64,000 bases of DNA, taken from positions 615,010 through 679,009 of the forward strand of contig CBDHFN010000002.1 in the NCBI GenBank assembly GCA_965262605.1. The letters run 5' to 3'. This DNA is from CBDHFN01 sp965262605. GTDB lineage: Bacteria; Pseudomonadota; Alphaproteobacteria; JASGCL01. Numbering within the stretch: position 1 is the first letter of the stretch; every line of letters begins with the position of its first letter. The notes under the pieces are model-generated. The model did no database searches. It saw only the letters and a program-made list of their open reading frames with translations, and was not told the origin of the DNA. Both the position numbers and the translations under genes were made by a program. Of the stretch, positions 52,646 through 61,499 are shown piece by piece.

Positions 52646-54384
52646 TATGCTTTGGGCTTATCTAAGGTTTTCATGATAATATATTGTTGCAATATAGATA
52701 ATGCATTATTCCATGCCCAATAAATGACTAAACCTGCGGCAAAAGGGGCTAACATAAAGGTAAACATTAAGGGCATCCAAGCAAAAACTTTGGCTTGAAT
52801 CGGGTCAGTTGGTGCAGGGTTTAAGCGTTGTTGTCCCCACATGGTTAAACCTAATAAAAGAGGCCAGATGCCTAAATTAATAAAACTTAACCAAGTCGGC
52901 ACTTGCCACGCAATTAAACCAAAAAGCGTTAATAAACCATAGGGGTCGGGCACGGATAAATCTTGAATCCAGCCATAAAATGGCGCATGGCGCATTTCAA
53001 TCGTGATATAAAGTGTCTTATACAAGGCAAAAAATACTGGAATTTGCACAAACATCGGCAAACACCCCGCCAAAGGATTAAGTTTTTCGCGTTTATATAA
53101 TGCCATTAATTCGGTTTGAAACGCGGTTTTATCGGCGGTGCTATCGCCATATTTTTTCTTTAATTCTTCCATTTTTGGCTGTAAAATCTTCATTTTAGAC
53201 ATAGAAACTTGCGATTTCCATGCCAAAGGCAACATAATTAATTTGACAATAACCGTTAAACCCATTAAAGCCAAACCAAAATTACCAAAATAATTAAACA
53301 ACCAATCAAGCACAAAATACATCGGCTTGGTCATAATATATAACATGCCAAAATCAACGGATAAATCAAATTTATTAATATTATTTGTTTCGTTATAATC
53401 GCGTATTAACTGAATTTCTTTGGCACCTGCGAATAATTGCGTCTTGACACTAAATTCCGATTGTGGCGCGATATTTTGTGCATCATAAATATAATCCACT
53501 TGAAAATGGCTGGAATTTTTATCACCCGAACCATTTAAACTCGCGTGAAGTTTTTGATTTTGTTCGGGAGCTAAAATTGCTTGCCAATATTTATTGGTAA
53601 ATCCTAACCAACCGCCTTTATCAGTTTCATAATTAATGCGTTTTTTATCCAAAATATCGGTAAAATTAACTTCGTGCAATTCATCATTAACCACGCCCGC
53701 CAAGCCTTCGTGCAAGACCACCGACGAATCTGCGGAAATAACGAAGTTATTTTTACCAATTAAGCTATAAGGTGCGTAATTAACGGCATTTTTGCTGGCA
53801 TTGATGATTTTTTGCGTAATCGCGAACATATAATTTTTATCCAAGCTTAATATTAATTGGAATTCCACGCCATCTTTGGATTTTGTGCTTAGAATAACCG
53901 AATCGCCCGCTGATAATTTTGGCTTATTAGCAACCCAAATAGTTTCTGGATTGGGCGCATCACTACCCGTAAAGCCAAAATGCGCAAAATAAGCATTTTT
54001 CGTGCCTTTGGGTTCAAATAAACGCACTTTTTGGCTTGAATCACCCAAATGCTCATTATATTTCGTTAAGATTAAATCATCAAGAAATAAGCCTTTAAGA
54101 TTCACCGAACCGCTTAAAACTGGACTTTCAATGATTAATCGGTTGCCCGAATTAAGCGCGGTTGCAATAGATATTTCACCAATTGGCTGGTGAATATTCG
54201 CAATTTGACCGGCATTACTTGGCATTGGGGTGGTAATACCGCCAGAGGCAACATTATTCGGTTGCGTTGTTTGGTTTTGCTCTGCTAGTGGGGCTTTGGG
54301 TTTATTGGGAAATATATATTGCCAGCCAACCATGATTGCCACGCTAAGCACGACCGCTAAAATTATATTTTTCTGATTTTCCAT
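52645..54384 (-). CDS. yidC: Membrane protein insertase YidC
   Basis: A 579-residue YidC/Oxa1 insertase that places proteins, including ATP synthase c subunit, in the inner membrane alone or with Sec. Helix 1 is at residues 6-22, followed by the large periplasmic beta-sandwich domain (about 70-330). Five core helices follow, with the conserved positive residue in FGLALMGLTVIVKLIMLPLAWKSQ and the cytoplasmic coiled-coil KMKILQPKMEELKKKYGDSTADKTAFQTELMALYKREKLNPLAGCLP. It is downstream of rnpA and overlaps engB by one base. Confidence 0.97.
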   Translation of the reverse strand: MENQKNIILAVVLSVAIMVGWQYIFPNKPKAPLAEQNQTTQPNNVASGGITTPMPSNAGQIANIHQPIGEISIATALNSGNRLIIESPVLSGSVNLKGLFLDDLILTKYNEHLGDSSQKVRLFEPKGTKNAYFAHFGFTGSDAPNPETIWVANKPKLSAGDSVILSTKSKDGVEFQLILSLDKNYMFAITQKIINASKNAVNYAPYSLIGKNNFVISADSSVVLHEGLAGVVNDELHEVNFTDILDKKRINYETDKGGWLGFTNKYWQAILAPEQNQKLHASLNGSGDKNSSHFQVDYIYDAQNIAPQSEFSVKTQLFAGAKEIQLIRDYNETNNINKFDLSVDFGMLYIMTKPMYFVLDWLFNYFGNFGLALMGLTVIVKLIMLPLAWKSQVSMSKMKILQPKMEELKKKYGDSTADKTAFQTELMALYKREKLNPLAGCLPMFVQIPVFFALYKTLYITIEMRHAPFYGWIQDLSVPDPYGLLTLFGLIAWQVPTWLSFINLGIWPLLLGLTMWGQQRLNPAPTDPIQAKVFAWMPLMFTFMLAPFAAGLVIYWAWNNALSILQQYIIMKTLDKPKA

Positions 54385-54395
54385 TAATACCCCCC

Positions 54396-54836
54396 TTAGA
54401 TGATGTCCGAATTTTTGTTAAATAAAGGAATTTTTGCGATATTTTTTGCAAATAATTCTTGCATTTGGTGAAAATCGCATGTTGCGCTTTGTGCGGTTGC
54501 AATCAACACAATATCGCAGTTATTTTCATTGTTCGCTAAATTATCAAGCCGATAAAGCGATTTTAATCGGCGTTTGGCACGATTTCTTATAACTGCATTA
54601 CCAATTTTTTTACTGGCGGTTAGCCCTAATCGGTTAATGCGATGCGGCGATTCGCCATCATGCCTTAATCTTACTTGCAACAAAAAATATTTACAAGGAA
54701 AAAAATATCGGTCATTAGTTCCTTCGCCAATATTTTCATTATCATTCAATGAATCAGAGATTTTTTTCTTTATTAAATTAGTTTTTGCTAATTTCATTTT
54801 AAGAAAATCGCTCCGCTTCTTAATGCTTATAATCAT
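54396..54836 (-). CDS. rnpA: Ribonuclease P protein component
   Basis: A 146-residue RnpA, the basic protein that helps the RNase P RNA trim the 5' ends of tRNA precursors. The start IKKRSDFLKMKLAKTN aligns with the family's usual KR-x-x-DF. The signature RNR motif is in GLTASKKIGNAVIRNRAKRRLKSLYR. The segment between them is longer than usual by an acidic, Asn-rich stretch (about 24-42, SLNDNENIGEGTNDR). Its ATG overlaps the rpmH stop by one base. The yidC gene follows after 11 bases. Confidence 0.92.
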   Translation of the reverse strand: MIISIKKRSDFLKMKLAKTNLIKKKISDSLNDNENIGEGTNDRYFFPCKYFLLQVRLRHDGESPHRINRLGLTASKKIGNAVIRNRAKRRLKSLYRLDNLANNENNCDIVLIATAQSATCDFHQMQELFAKNIAKIPLFNKNSDII

Positions 54837-54970
54837 TAGGCTGATAATTTTTTGCGCCCTAAACGCCGTCTGCTGTTTAGAATTTTGCGCCCATCGCTGG
54901 TGGACATACGAAGACGAAAACCATGGCGGCGTTTGCGCACGATTTTACTTGGTTGATAAGTTCTTTTCAT
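54836..54970 (-). CDS. rpmH: 50S ribosomal protein L34
   Basis: A complete 44-residue L34 beginning MKRTYQPSKIVRKRRHGFR and ending GRKKLSA, the invariant basic sequence of the family. Its start at 54970 lies 4 bases after the atpF stop, and its stop overlaps the rnpA start (TAATG). The rpmH-rnpA order is universal; the direct junction with F0 genes is not. Confidence 0.97.
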   Translation of the reverse strand: MKRTYQPSKIVRKRRHGFRLRMSTSDGRKILNSRRRLGRKKLSA

Positions 54971-54974
54971 AATA

Positions 54975-55469
54975 TTAATCCTTTATACGAATACTGCTAA
55001 TTTCTTCAATGGCTTGATTTAAAACCAATCCACCTTCTTTACCCGATAATTTATCGGTTAAAATAGATTCCGCCAGCGCAACTGACATATTTGCCACCGA
55101 AATTTTCATTTCATGGGCGTAATTTTTAAGCGCATCTTCATATCGTTCTTCAAGGGCTTGAAGTTTTTTATCCGATGCAATTTTTGCCTGTTCATGCGCG
55201 ATTTTGGCAAATTTTTCAGCATTTATTTGGGCATTTTCAATTATTTGCTTAGCATCTTGTTCCGCTTTTTTAAGCGTTTGTTCTGCCATCGCATTAATTG
55301 CTTGCGCTTCTTTTAAAATTGCTTCGGCTTTGTCAATTTCGCTTTTAATGCGGTTGCGCCTGCCATCAATCACGGCAATGATTGTGCCGCTGCCCTTAGC
55401 AATGACTAAAACCACAAATATGCCAAAGGCAACTGCCGCCCAAAATGATGCGTCATGAATTATTTCCAT
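54975..55469 (-). CDS. atpF: ATP synthase F0 subunit b
   Basis: A 164-residue b subunit, half of the peripheral stalk that holds F1 against rotation. One N-terminal membrane helix (about 7-30, DASFWAAVAFGIFVVLVIAKGSG) is followed by a long charged coiled coil with Lys/Glu/Ala heptads. The ATG at 55469 has AAGGAT upstream; the longer frame to 55520 would overlap the b' gene. With the next gene upstream it forms the b/b' pair of Alphaproteobacteria. The rpmH gene begins 4 bases beyond its stop. Confidence 0.93.
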   Translation of the reverse strand: MEIIHDASFWAAVAFGIFVVLVIAKGSGTIIAVIDGRRNRIKSEIDKAEAILKEAQAINAMAEQTLKKAEQDAKQIIENAQINAEKFAKIAHEQAKIASDKKLQALEERYEDALKNYAHEMKISVANMSVALAESILTDKLSGKEGGLVLNQAIEEISSIRIKD

Positions 55470-55470
55470 A

Positions 55471-56034
55471 TTACTGCATCCTTTCTTGAACTTGGTGTGG
55501 CGATATTTTAATATTGCCAATTTTTTCCACCAAAGCGACGCTTAAAGCCACGATAATATCATTTTTATCTTTATCCAAGCGTTGTTGATAATCCGCCAAT
55601 TTTATTGCTTTTTCTTGCCAAATTTTCGCTGCTTGTGCATCAGAATTTTGATGAATTTGCGCGGTTTCTTCGGCAACTTTTGCCATCATTTTGGCGATTG
55701 TCGCTTTGGCATCGCTATGCGCCTTTGCGGCATCGGCATCGGCTTTTGCTTGCGTAGATTTAGCATTCGTTGCTAATTCTTCGGCTTTTTGATAATCTTG
55801 GTTAATTTTTTGCGCGCGCATTTCAATCATGCCACCAATTTTGGGGGCAATAACGAAATTTACCAGCAAATATAAAATTGTAAAAATTATCAAAGTCCAG
55901 AAAATTTGGCTTGGAAATGTTGCAAGATTAAGCTGGGGCAAGCCACCAGCTTTTGCTTCCTCTTCGGCAGCCAAAAGCACTGATGATGACGACATAATCG
56001 CCATCATGCTGACACTCCAAGATGCTATTTTCAT
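55471..56034 (-). CDS. atpF2: ATP synthase F0 subunit b'
   Basis: A 187-residue b' subunit. An N-terminal extension (about 1-35, SWSVSMMAIMSSSSVLLAAEEE, signal-like) precedes the membrane helix QIFWTLIIFTILYLLVNFVIAPKIG (about 43-67) and an Ala/Lys/Asp-rich coiled coil. Alphaproteobacteria and phototrophs have such a second, divergent b-type subunit. It lies 5 bases after atpE and 1 base before atpF. The ribosome site is weak. Confidence 0.92.
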   Translation of the reverse strand: MKIASWSVSMMAIMSSSSVLLAAEEEAKAGGLPQLNLATFPSQIFWTLIIFTILYLLVNFVIAPKIGGMIEMRAQKINQDYQKAEELATNAKSTQAKADADAAKAHSDAKATIAKMMAKVAEETAQIHQNSDAQAAKIWQEKAIKLADYQQRLDKDKNDIIVALSVALVEKIGNIKISPHQVQERMQ

Positions 56035-56039
56035 TATTC

Positions 56040-56264
56040 TTAACTATATAAAATTAAGAACGCAATTAACAACGCATATAATGCAACAGCTTCAACTAAG
56101 GCAAAGCCTAACATTGAAATACCGAATACATGTGAGCGTGATGCTGGATTGCGACCAACAGCCGTAATTAAAGACGAGAAAATATTCCCAATCCCAATAC
56201 CAACGCCGAACAGACCAATAACAGCCAAGCCCGCGCCAATCATTTTTGCAGCAGCTAATTCCAT
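56040..56264 (-). CDS. atpE: ATP synthase F0 subunit c
   Basis: A 74-residue hairpin of two membrane helices, the unit of the rotor ring. The first helix is glycine-rich (GAGLAVIGLFGVGIGIGNIF). The polar loop has GRNP (37-40). The second helix carries the ion-binding carboxylate E58 in LGFALVEAVALYALLIAF. Nothing in the sequence (no Gln/Ser/Thr sodium set) argues for sodium coupling, so protons are assumed. AAGGAAAA precedes its ATG. Confidence 0.97.
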   Translation of the reverse strand: MELAAAKMIGAGLAVIGLFGVGIGIGNIFSSLITAVGRNPASRSHVFGISMLGFALVEAVALYALLIAFLILYS

Positions 56265-56318
56265 AATATTTTCCTTTCACTATATAAATAGTTTCTAGTG
56301 TTGTAAAAGCGCACCCAC

Positions 56319-57056
56319 TTAATGTAAATGCACCGCATCATGAAGATAAAGGCATGTCAAAACGCAAAACACATAGGCTTGCAAAAAGGCAACCAATACT
56401 TCAAATCCCATTAAAATAACATCCATGCTAAGCGGGAGTATCCCGCCCAAGCCATATGTTACTGAACCTAAGCCAAATACGAATCCAGCAAAGATTTTTA
56501 TCATCGTATGCCCCGCCATCATATTAGCAAATAAACGAATTGCCAATGATAATGGGCGCGATAAATACGATATAATTTCAATGACAAACATAAAAGGCAA
56601 CAATAAAACTGGCGTGCCTTCGGGTAAGAAATAACTTAAAAAATGCGCACCATGGCGCAAAAAACCAATTAAAGTAATTAATATAAACACAATCATCGCC
56701 AAGACAAATGTTACGATAATATGGCTGGTGCTGGTAAAGCTAAAAGGTATTAAACCCAATAAATTGGAAAATAAAATGAAATTAAACAAGGTAAAAACAA
56801 AGGGGAAATATTTTTTGCCCGCATCGCCAATATTATCGCGAATCATATCGGCGACAAATTCGTATATTGCCTCCGCCATAGATTGAATGCGACCGGGCAC
56901 CATTTGCCCACCGGCACCGCCGATTATCATAAATACGCTTATGAACGCCAAAGTTATAACCATCCATAATGATGAATTGGTAAAACCAACATCATGCCCC
57001 GCCAATTGTAAGGGCATTATAGTATGTATTTCAAATTGATGTAAGGGACTTGCCAC
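56319..57056 (-). CDS. atpB: ATP synthase F0 subunit a
   Basis: A 245-residue membrane protein with five to six helices that forms the two ion half-channels. The essential Arg is in the conserved SLAIRLFANMMAGHTMIKIF helix, with the matching residues in the last helix (EVLVAFLQAYVFCVLTCLYL). The start is a GTG at 57056 preceded by AGAGGA at a good distance. It is the first F0 gene here. No atpI is seen, and upstream lies a divergent intergenic region leading to the HD gene. No confident promoter on this strand was found. Confidence 0.95.
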   Translation of the reverse strand: MASPLHQFEIHTIMPLQLAGHDVGFTNSSLWMVITLAFISVFMIIGGAGGQMVPGRIQSMAEAIYEFVADMIRDNIGDAGKKYFPFVFTLFNFILFSNLLGLIPFSFTSTSHIIVTFVLAMIVFILITLIGFLRHGAHFLSYFLPEGTPVLLLPFMFVIEIISYLSRPLSLAIRLFANMMAGHTMIKIFAGFVFGLGSVTYGLGGILPLSMDVILMGFEVLVAFLQAYVFCVLTCLYLHDAVHLH

Positions 57057-57180
57057 TTTTTCCTCTGTCTTTAATTAAGTTAATACTAAATTTCATTACG
57101 CAAATATCTAAGTTTAGCAAAAAAAGCAAGTGTTTTTTTTCATTATTTTGCATTTTCTTTTAAAAATGTTAAAATTTCTT

Positions 57181-57209
57181 TTGACGCATTCGCGATAATT
57201 GCATATAAT
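57181..57209 (+). promoter_or_regulatory. Strong sigma-70-type promoter of the HD-betB unit
   Basis: TTGACG (57181-57186), exactly 17 bases, and TATAAT (57204-57209) make the best promoter in the window. The predicted transcript starts near 57216, which rules out the in-frame ATG at 57199 and supports the start at 57232, served by AAGGA at 57220-57224. It faces away from the atp operon. Confidence 0.8.
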
Positions 57210-57231
57210 ATATTTATTGAAGGATACAGGC

Positions 57232-57786
57232 ATGGAAAAAATTACATTTACAAAAATGGCTGATGGCACACGCCAAGAATATGAATTTCTTAATGATATT
57301 TATCGGCAAAATTCGGCGCACGCCCCCGATAGGCTGTTGCAATATTTTGCAACAACTGGGCAAGAGGACGAGGGCTATTTAATCACAAGATTTGACCATA
57401 GCTTGCAATCGGCAAGCCGTGCCTTTGCCGATTCGCGCGATGCTGAATATGTTGTTGCTTGTTTATTTCATGATATAGGCGATAGTTTCGCGCCCTATAA
57501 CCACAGCGCTTTTGCCGCCGCGATTTTGCGCCCCTATATAAGCCCCAAAATGCACTGGATAATTCTGCATCATGGTTTATTTCAAGGCTATTATTATAAT
57601 CATCACTTAGGCGGAGACAGAAATTTGCGCGATAAATTTATTGACCATGAATATTATCATGATTGCGTGGAATTTTGCGAAAAATACGACCAAAATTGCT
57701 TTGACCCTGAATATATTTCGCATAAATTGGATTTTTTTGTGCCATTAGTCCATCAAGTAATGGCAAAACCCATTAATTTTTTATGA
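57232..57786 (+). CDS. HD-domain protein, possible TmpB/PhnZ-like oxygenase
   Basis: A 184-residue HD-domain protein. Candidate metal ligands are H56 (RFDHSLQSASRA), H80-D81 (LFHDIGD), H91 and H113/H114, with a later D in EFCEKYDQN. The DHSLQSAS...LHDIG pattern resembles the PhnZ/TmpB group of HD mixed-valent di-iron oxygenases more than nucleotide phosphohydrolases. TmpB oxidises 1-hydroxy-2-(trimethylammonio)ethylphosphonate to glycine betaine, and the next gene is a betaine aldehyde dehydrogenase, so a role in choline-type compound breakdown is plausible inference. A plain phosphohydrolase is the alternative. It has its own strong promoter. Confidence 0.7.
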   Translation: MEKITFTKMADGTRQEYEFLNDIYRQNSAHAPDRLLQYFATTGQEDEGYLITRFDHSLQSASRAFADSRDAEYVVACLFHDIGDSFAPYNHSAFAAAILRPYISPKMHWIILHHGLFQGYYYNHHLGGDRNLRDKFIDHEYYHDCVEFCEKYDQNCFDPEYISHKLDFFVPLVHQVMAKPINFL

Positions 57787-57798
57787 TTCGTGCTTTAC

Positions 57799-57817
57799 AA
57801 ATTAAATTGTTTAATTT
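57799..57817. promoter_or_regulatory. AT-only palindrome before betB
   Basis: AAATTAAA (57799-57806) and TTTAATTT (57810-57817) flank TTG. It lies in the 70-base gap before betB and could be an operator. Palindromes made only of A and T arise easily by chance in DNA of this composition, so support is weak. Confidence 0.25.
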
Positions 57818-57856
57818 ATACATTTTATAGATTAAGTAATAAATTAAGGACAAACA

Positions 57857-59308
57857 ATGCGCGCACAACCCACCCAATCAAATTTCGTCAATGGTGAATA
57901 TTGCCCATCAAACGGGCAAGAGTTTTTTTCTTATTACCCTGCGGACGAATCCGTTATCGCTAAGTGTAATTATGCTGATATTGCGCTTGTGGATAAAGCA
58001 ATTCAAGGCGCAAAAGCCGCGCAAGCTGCATGGGGCGCCATGAAACCAACGGAGCGTGGCAAAATTTTGATGAATGCCGCACGGTTAATTCGCGAAAATA
58101 ACCAAGAATTAAGCGAATTAGAATCATTAGACACGGGCAAAGCCATTCAAGAAACCCTAGTTGCCGATGCCATGTCGGGGGCTGATTGTTTGGAGTATTT
58201 TGGCGGTATTATTGCGGGCATTACTTCGGATTATATTGAATTGGGGGGTAATTTTGCTTATACGCGCCGCGAACCATTGGGTATTTGTTTTGGTATTGGG
58301 GCGTGGAATTACCCGATTCAAATTGCATGCTGGAAATCAGCGCCGGCTTTGGCGGCGGGCAATGCCATGATTTTCAAACCCGCCAGCAATACGCCTTTAT
58401 CGGCATTAAAATTGGCAGAAATTTATAGCAAGGCGGGCTTGCCCGCGGGGTTATTTCAAGTGATTCAAGGCGACAGAAAAATTGCCCAATATTTAGTTGA
58501 ACACCCAGATATTGCCAAAGTCTCCTTGACGGGTTCGGTGGCAACGGGCATTAAAGTCATGGAAAATGCCGCCAAAGGTTTAAAGAAAATTACCCTTGAA
58601 TTAGGGGGCAAATCACCCTTAATCATCATGCCATCGGCGAATATCACCGATGCAGTCAGCGGCGCAATGATGGCGAATTTTTATTCCACGGGGCAAGTTT
58701 GCACCAATGGCACGCGGGTTTTTGTTCATGAATCCCTTAAAAATGCGTTTTTATCCGAATTAAAAGCGCGCACAGCGCGCATTAAAATTGGCGATTCGCT
58801 TAACCCCGATACGCAAATGGGTCCCTTGGTCAGTAAGGCGCAATATGATTCGGTGATGGAATATATCGCGATTGGTAAGGGTGAAGCAAATTTACTGCAT
58901 GGTGGCAAACGCCCCGATGGCTTTGCCAAGGGCTGGTTTGTAGAACCGACTATCTTTACCGAATGCCAAGATAAAAACCGCATTGTTCAAGAAGAAATTT
59001 TTGGTCCCGTTATGTCTGTTTTAGATTTCAAAGACGAAGCCGAAGTAATTGCCCGCGCTAATGAGTGCGAAATGGGCTTGGCTGGCGCGGTTTTCACGCA
59101 AAATATTAACGAAGCGCACCGCATGGTGGCGCAAATTCAAGCGGGCACTATTTGGATTAATAATTATAATTTAACGCCGATTGAAATGCCTTTTGGTGGT
59201 TATAAATTATCGGGAATTGGGCGCGAAAATGCGAAACAAGCCCTTGATTATTATTCACAAATTAAGGCTATTTTCGTGGAAACTGGTTCGGTTGTGGCAC
59301 CTTTTTAA
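57857..59308 (+). CDS. betB: Betaine aldehyde dehydrogenase
   Basis: A 483-residue aldehyde dehydrogenase close to BetB, which oxidises betaine aldehyde to the osmolyte glycine betaine. Motifs are intact: GAWNYPIQIACWKSAPAL (about 148-165), SLTGSVATG near 223, E248 in LELGGKSP, and the nucleophile C282 in GQVCTNGTRVFV; the ending YYSQIKAIFVE is typical of BetB. Related aminoaldehyde dehydrogenases are the alternative. AAGGAC precedes the ATG. Neither betA nor betI is adjacent. The next gene starts in its stop codon. Confidence 0.88.
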   Translation: MRAQPTQSNFVNGEYCPSNGQEFFSYYPADESVIAKCNYADIALVDKAIQGAKAAQAAWGAMKPTERGKILMNAARLIRENNQELSELESLDTGKAIQETLVADAMSGADCLEYFGGIIAGITSDYIELGGNFAYTRREPLGICFGIGAWNYPIQIACWKSAPALAAGNAMIFKPASNTPLSALKLAEIYSKAGLPAGLFQVIQGDRKIAQYLVEHPDIAKVSLTGSVATGIKVMENAAKGLKKITLELGGKSPLIIMPSANITDAVSGAMMANFYSTGQVCTNGTRVFVHESLKNAFLSELKARTARIKIGDSLNPDTQMGPLVSKAQYDSVMEYIAIGKGEANLLHGGKRPDGFAKGWFVEPTIFTECQDKNRIVQEEIFGPVMSVLDFKDEAEVIARANECEMGLAGAVFTQNINEAHRMVAQIQAGTIWINNYNLTPIEMPFGGYKLSGIGRENAKQALDYYSQIKAIFVETGSVVAPF

Positions 59309-60252
59309 TGACTAAATTTTTAGTAGGCATCAAATATTTTGGCGAGCAAGAATTTCATGATTGCATCAAGGCTTTATATCAACAATCTGAAGATTTTGAT
59401 TGGTTTTTGGTGCAAAATCAACCCAATAAACTGGCGCACCAATTAGTTTATGCGAATTTTGAAAAGCACCGCGAAAATTACTTGGGTTGCGTCATGCTGG
59501 ATGCCGATATGGTGATGCAAAATAATCAAATTTTGGCAAAGGCAAGGACGAAAATTGCCCCTGATGATGTCAGCAAACATGTAATTTTAGTGCATGATTT
59601 TTTGGGCAATATTACCATACCGGGCTTAAATATTTTTAAAGCAAATTATCAATTTTACGACCATGATGATAGGTTAATCCCCGATATTGATTCGCAACAT
59701 GATGGACGAATCGTGGTTGATTATGGCGAAAATAATATCGCCAGCGTGCATCATATGCCCAACCCCAACCTTTACCAAGCCTATCGTTATGGCGTGCAAC
59801 GGGCAATGAAAATCATGCAGCTTGACAGGCAAAGCCCCGCACGCACCGTGCAAATGGTTGAATGGACAATTTTATCAAGCGTGTTTCATGCCCATAAATA
59901 TATGCCGAATATTGCCCGCGCATATGCCATTAAGGGCGCGATGGATTTTGTGATGGTTCCCAAAGATATTCAAATGCAATATTATCTTCATGGTGATTAT
60001 GCTGGGCAAGCAACCAAAGACCGATTAAAACAAATTGAGCGTGAAGCGTTTGATTTAAGCAATTTTGATTTAAATTTATTGATAAATTCGCCGGTAATTT
60101 ACGCCGTAAATATTATGGAACGCGCCACCACGCCGTTTGAAGATTCCCGTGAAAAAAACAAGAAAATTCCAGCAAAATTATTTGATTTTGCAAATTTTTC
60201 ATTACCCGAAATTTTTGCAAAATCTTCGTTATTAAAATTATTACCATCATGA
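59308..60252 (+). CDS. Possible GT-A glycosyltransferase-like protein
   Basis: A 314-residue soluble protein. The N-terminal half looks like a family 2 type GT-A fold: KFLVGIKYFGEQEFHDCIKALYQQ as the first strand-helix, a hydrophobic strand ending in DADMV (residues 65-69) in the place of the metal-binding DxD, and HMPNPNLYQAYRYGVQRAMK later. The match is loose and I cannot name the family. The gene overlaps waaA by 4 bases and betB by one, and waaA-lpxK follow, which suggests a lipopolysaccharide-related role. That is inference. Confidence 0.5.
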   Translation: MTKFLVGIKYFGEQEFHDCIKALYQQSEDFDWFLVQNQPNKLAHQLVYANFEKHRENYLGCVMLDADMVMQNNQILAKARTKIAPDDVSKHVILVHDFLGNITIPGLNIFKANYQFYDHDDRLIPDIDSQHDGRIVVDYGENNIASVHHMPNPNLYQAYRYGVQRAMKIMQLDRQSPARTVQMVEWTILSSVFHAHKYMPNIARAYAIKGAMDFVMVPKDIQMQYYLHGDYAGQATKDRLKQIEREAFDLSNFDLNLLINSPVIYAVNIMERATTPFEDSREKNKKIPAKLFDFANFSLPEIFAKSSLLKLLPS

Positions 60253-61499
60253 TTATCAAAATTTTATTATTTATTTATGGATATTGCGCTTTATTGCTGG
60301 GTATCATGGATTTTTTCGTGAAAAAATTGCGATTTAATGGCAATTTTGATTATTTATGGCAAAAATTAACGCTTAAATACCCTAAAAATTCGGGCAAGCA
60401 ACCAATTTGGTTGCACGCCGTTAGCTTGGGCGAAAGCATTAGCATCCTTGATTTATTAAAAAAATGGCACGAAGCCCAGCCAGATGCCCATTTTATTATT
60501 TCGGTGCATACCAGCACGGCATATAATTTTTGGCATAAATTGCAATTATCTTATTGTAATTATTGCTTCGTTCCTTTTGATACAAATTTTTTGGTGCGCC
60601 GTTGGTTAAATCATGTGAAACCCAAGCATTTATTCATTGTGGAAAATGAATTATGGCCCCATTTAATTCATGAATCGGCGCAATTCGGTTGTAAAATTTC
60701 CTTGATAAATGGGCGAATCTCCCAAAAATCGCTGAACCGATGGTTAAAATTTCCGCAAATTCGGCAATTTTTATGCAAAAATTTTGGCTTAGTTCTGGCA
60801 CAATCTTTTTATGACCAGCAACGATTAACACAATTTGGCTTTAACCGCGTGCAATATTGCGGCAATTTAAAATTTATGGGGCAGAAAAAACCTTGCAACC
60901 TTGCCGTCATCGCCGATTTAACGCAATTATGCGCCGAGCGTCCAAAAATCGCTTTTACCTCCACTCATAAGGGCGAGGAACAATTAGCCATAGCAAACCA
61001 TATTAAAATGCACCATCATTTTCCCAATTTTTTGACTATTATCGCACCGCGCCACCCGCAACGAATCCATGAAATTTTAAAAATCTTAACCGCCCATGGT
61101 TTAAGTTATTTTCGCACCGATACCAGACAAGGCGCGCTTTACCCCGATATTTTAATGGTCAATGAATTTGGCAAATTATCAGAAATTTACGCCATTTGTG
61201 ATATAGCCGTCATTGGTGGCAGTTTCACCGTGCATGGCGGGCATAATCCCATTGAAGCCTTTGATGAAGCTTGCATGGTGGTGCATGGCGCGAATGTTGA
61301 AAATTTTCAAAAAATATATGCTGATGCGAACCAATTAGGCATCGCCTTATCATGCGACAATGGCGAAATTTATGAAACCTGCATGTTGGCTTGGCAAAAA
61401 TATCCGCAAATTGCGCCAAAATTAATGACTGAATTTCGCGAATCGCACCAAGAAGCCTATGAGGAAATTCTTAAATTATGCCAAGAGGCAATTGCATGA
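60249..61499 (+). CDS. waaA: Kdo transferase WaaA (KdtA)
   Basis: A 416-residue GT-B family 30 enzyme that adds Kdo from CMP-Kdo to the lipid A precursor at the inner membrane. A short N-terminal hydrophobic anchor (about 2-20) is followed by IWLHAVSLGES (acceptor side, with catalytic Glu), VENELWPHLI, LINGRIS and the donor-side signature IGGSFTVHGGHNPIEA. Whether it adds one or two Kdo residues cannot be told. It overlaps lpxK by 4 bases (ATGA), the usual alphaproteobacterial pairing. Confidence 0.93.
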   Translation: MIIKILLFIYGYCALLLGIMDFFVKKLRFNGNFDYLWQKLTLKYPKNSGKQPIWLHAVSLGESISILDLLKKWHEAQPDAHFIISVHTSTAYNFWHKLQLSYCNYCFVPFDTNFLVRRWLNHVKPKHLFIVENELWPHLIHESAQFGCKISLINGRISQKSLNRWLKFPQIRQFLCKNFGLVLAQSFYDQQRLTQFGFNRVQYCGNLKFMGQKKPCNLAVIADLTQLCAERPKIAFTSTHKGEEQLAIANHIKMHHHFPNFLTIIAPRHPQRIHEILKILTAHGLSYFRTDTRQGALYPDILMVNEFGKLSEIYAICDIAVIGGSFTVHGGHNPIEAFDEACMVVHGANVENFQKIYADANQLGIALSCDNGEIYETCMLAWQKYPQIAPKLMTEFRESHQEAYEEILKLCQEAIA

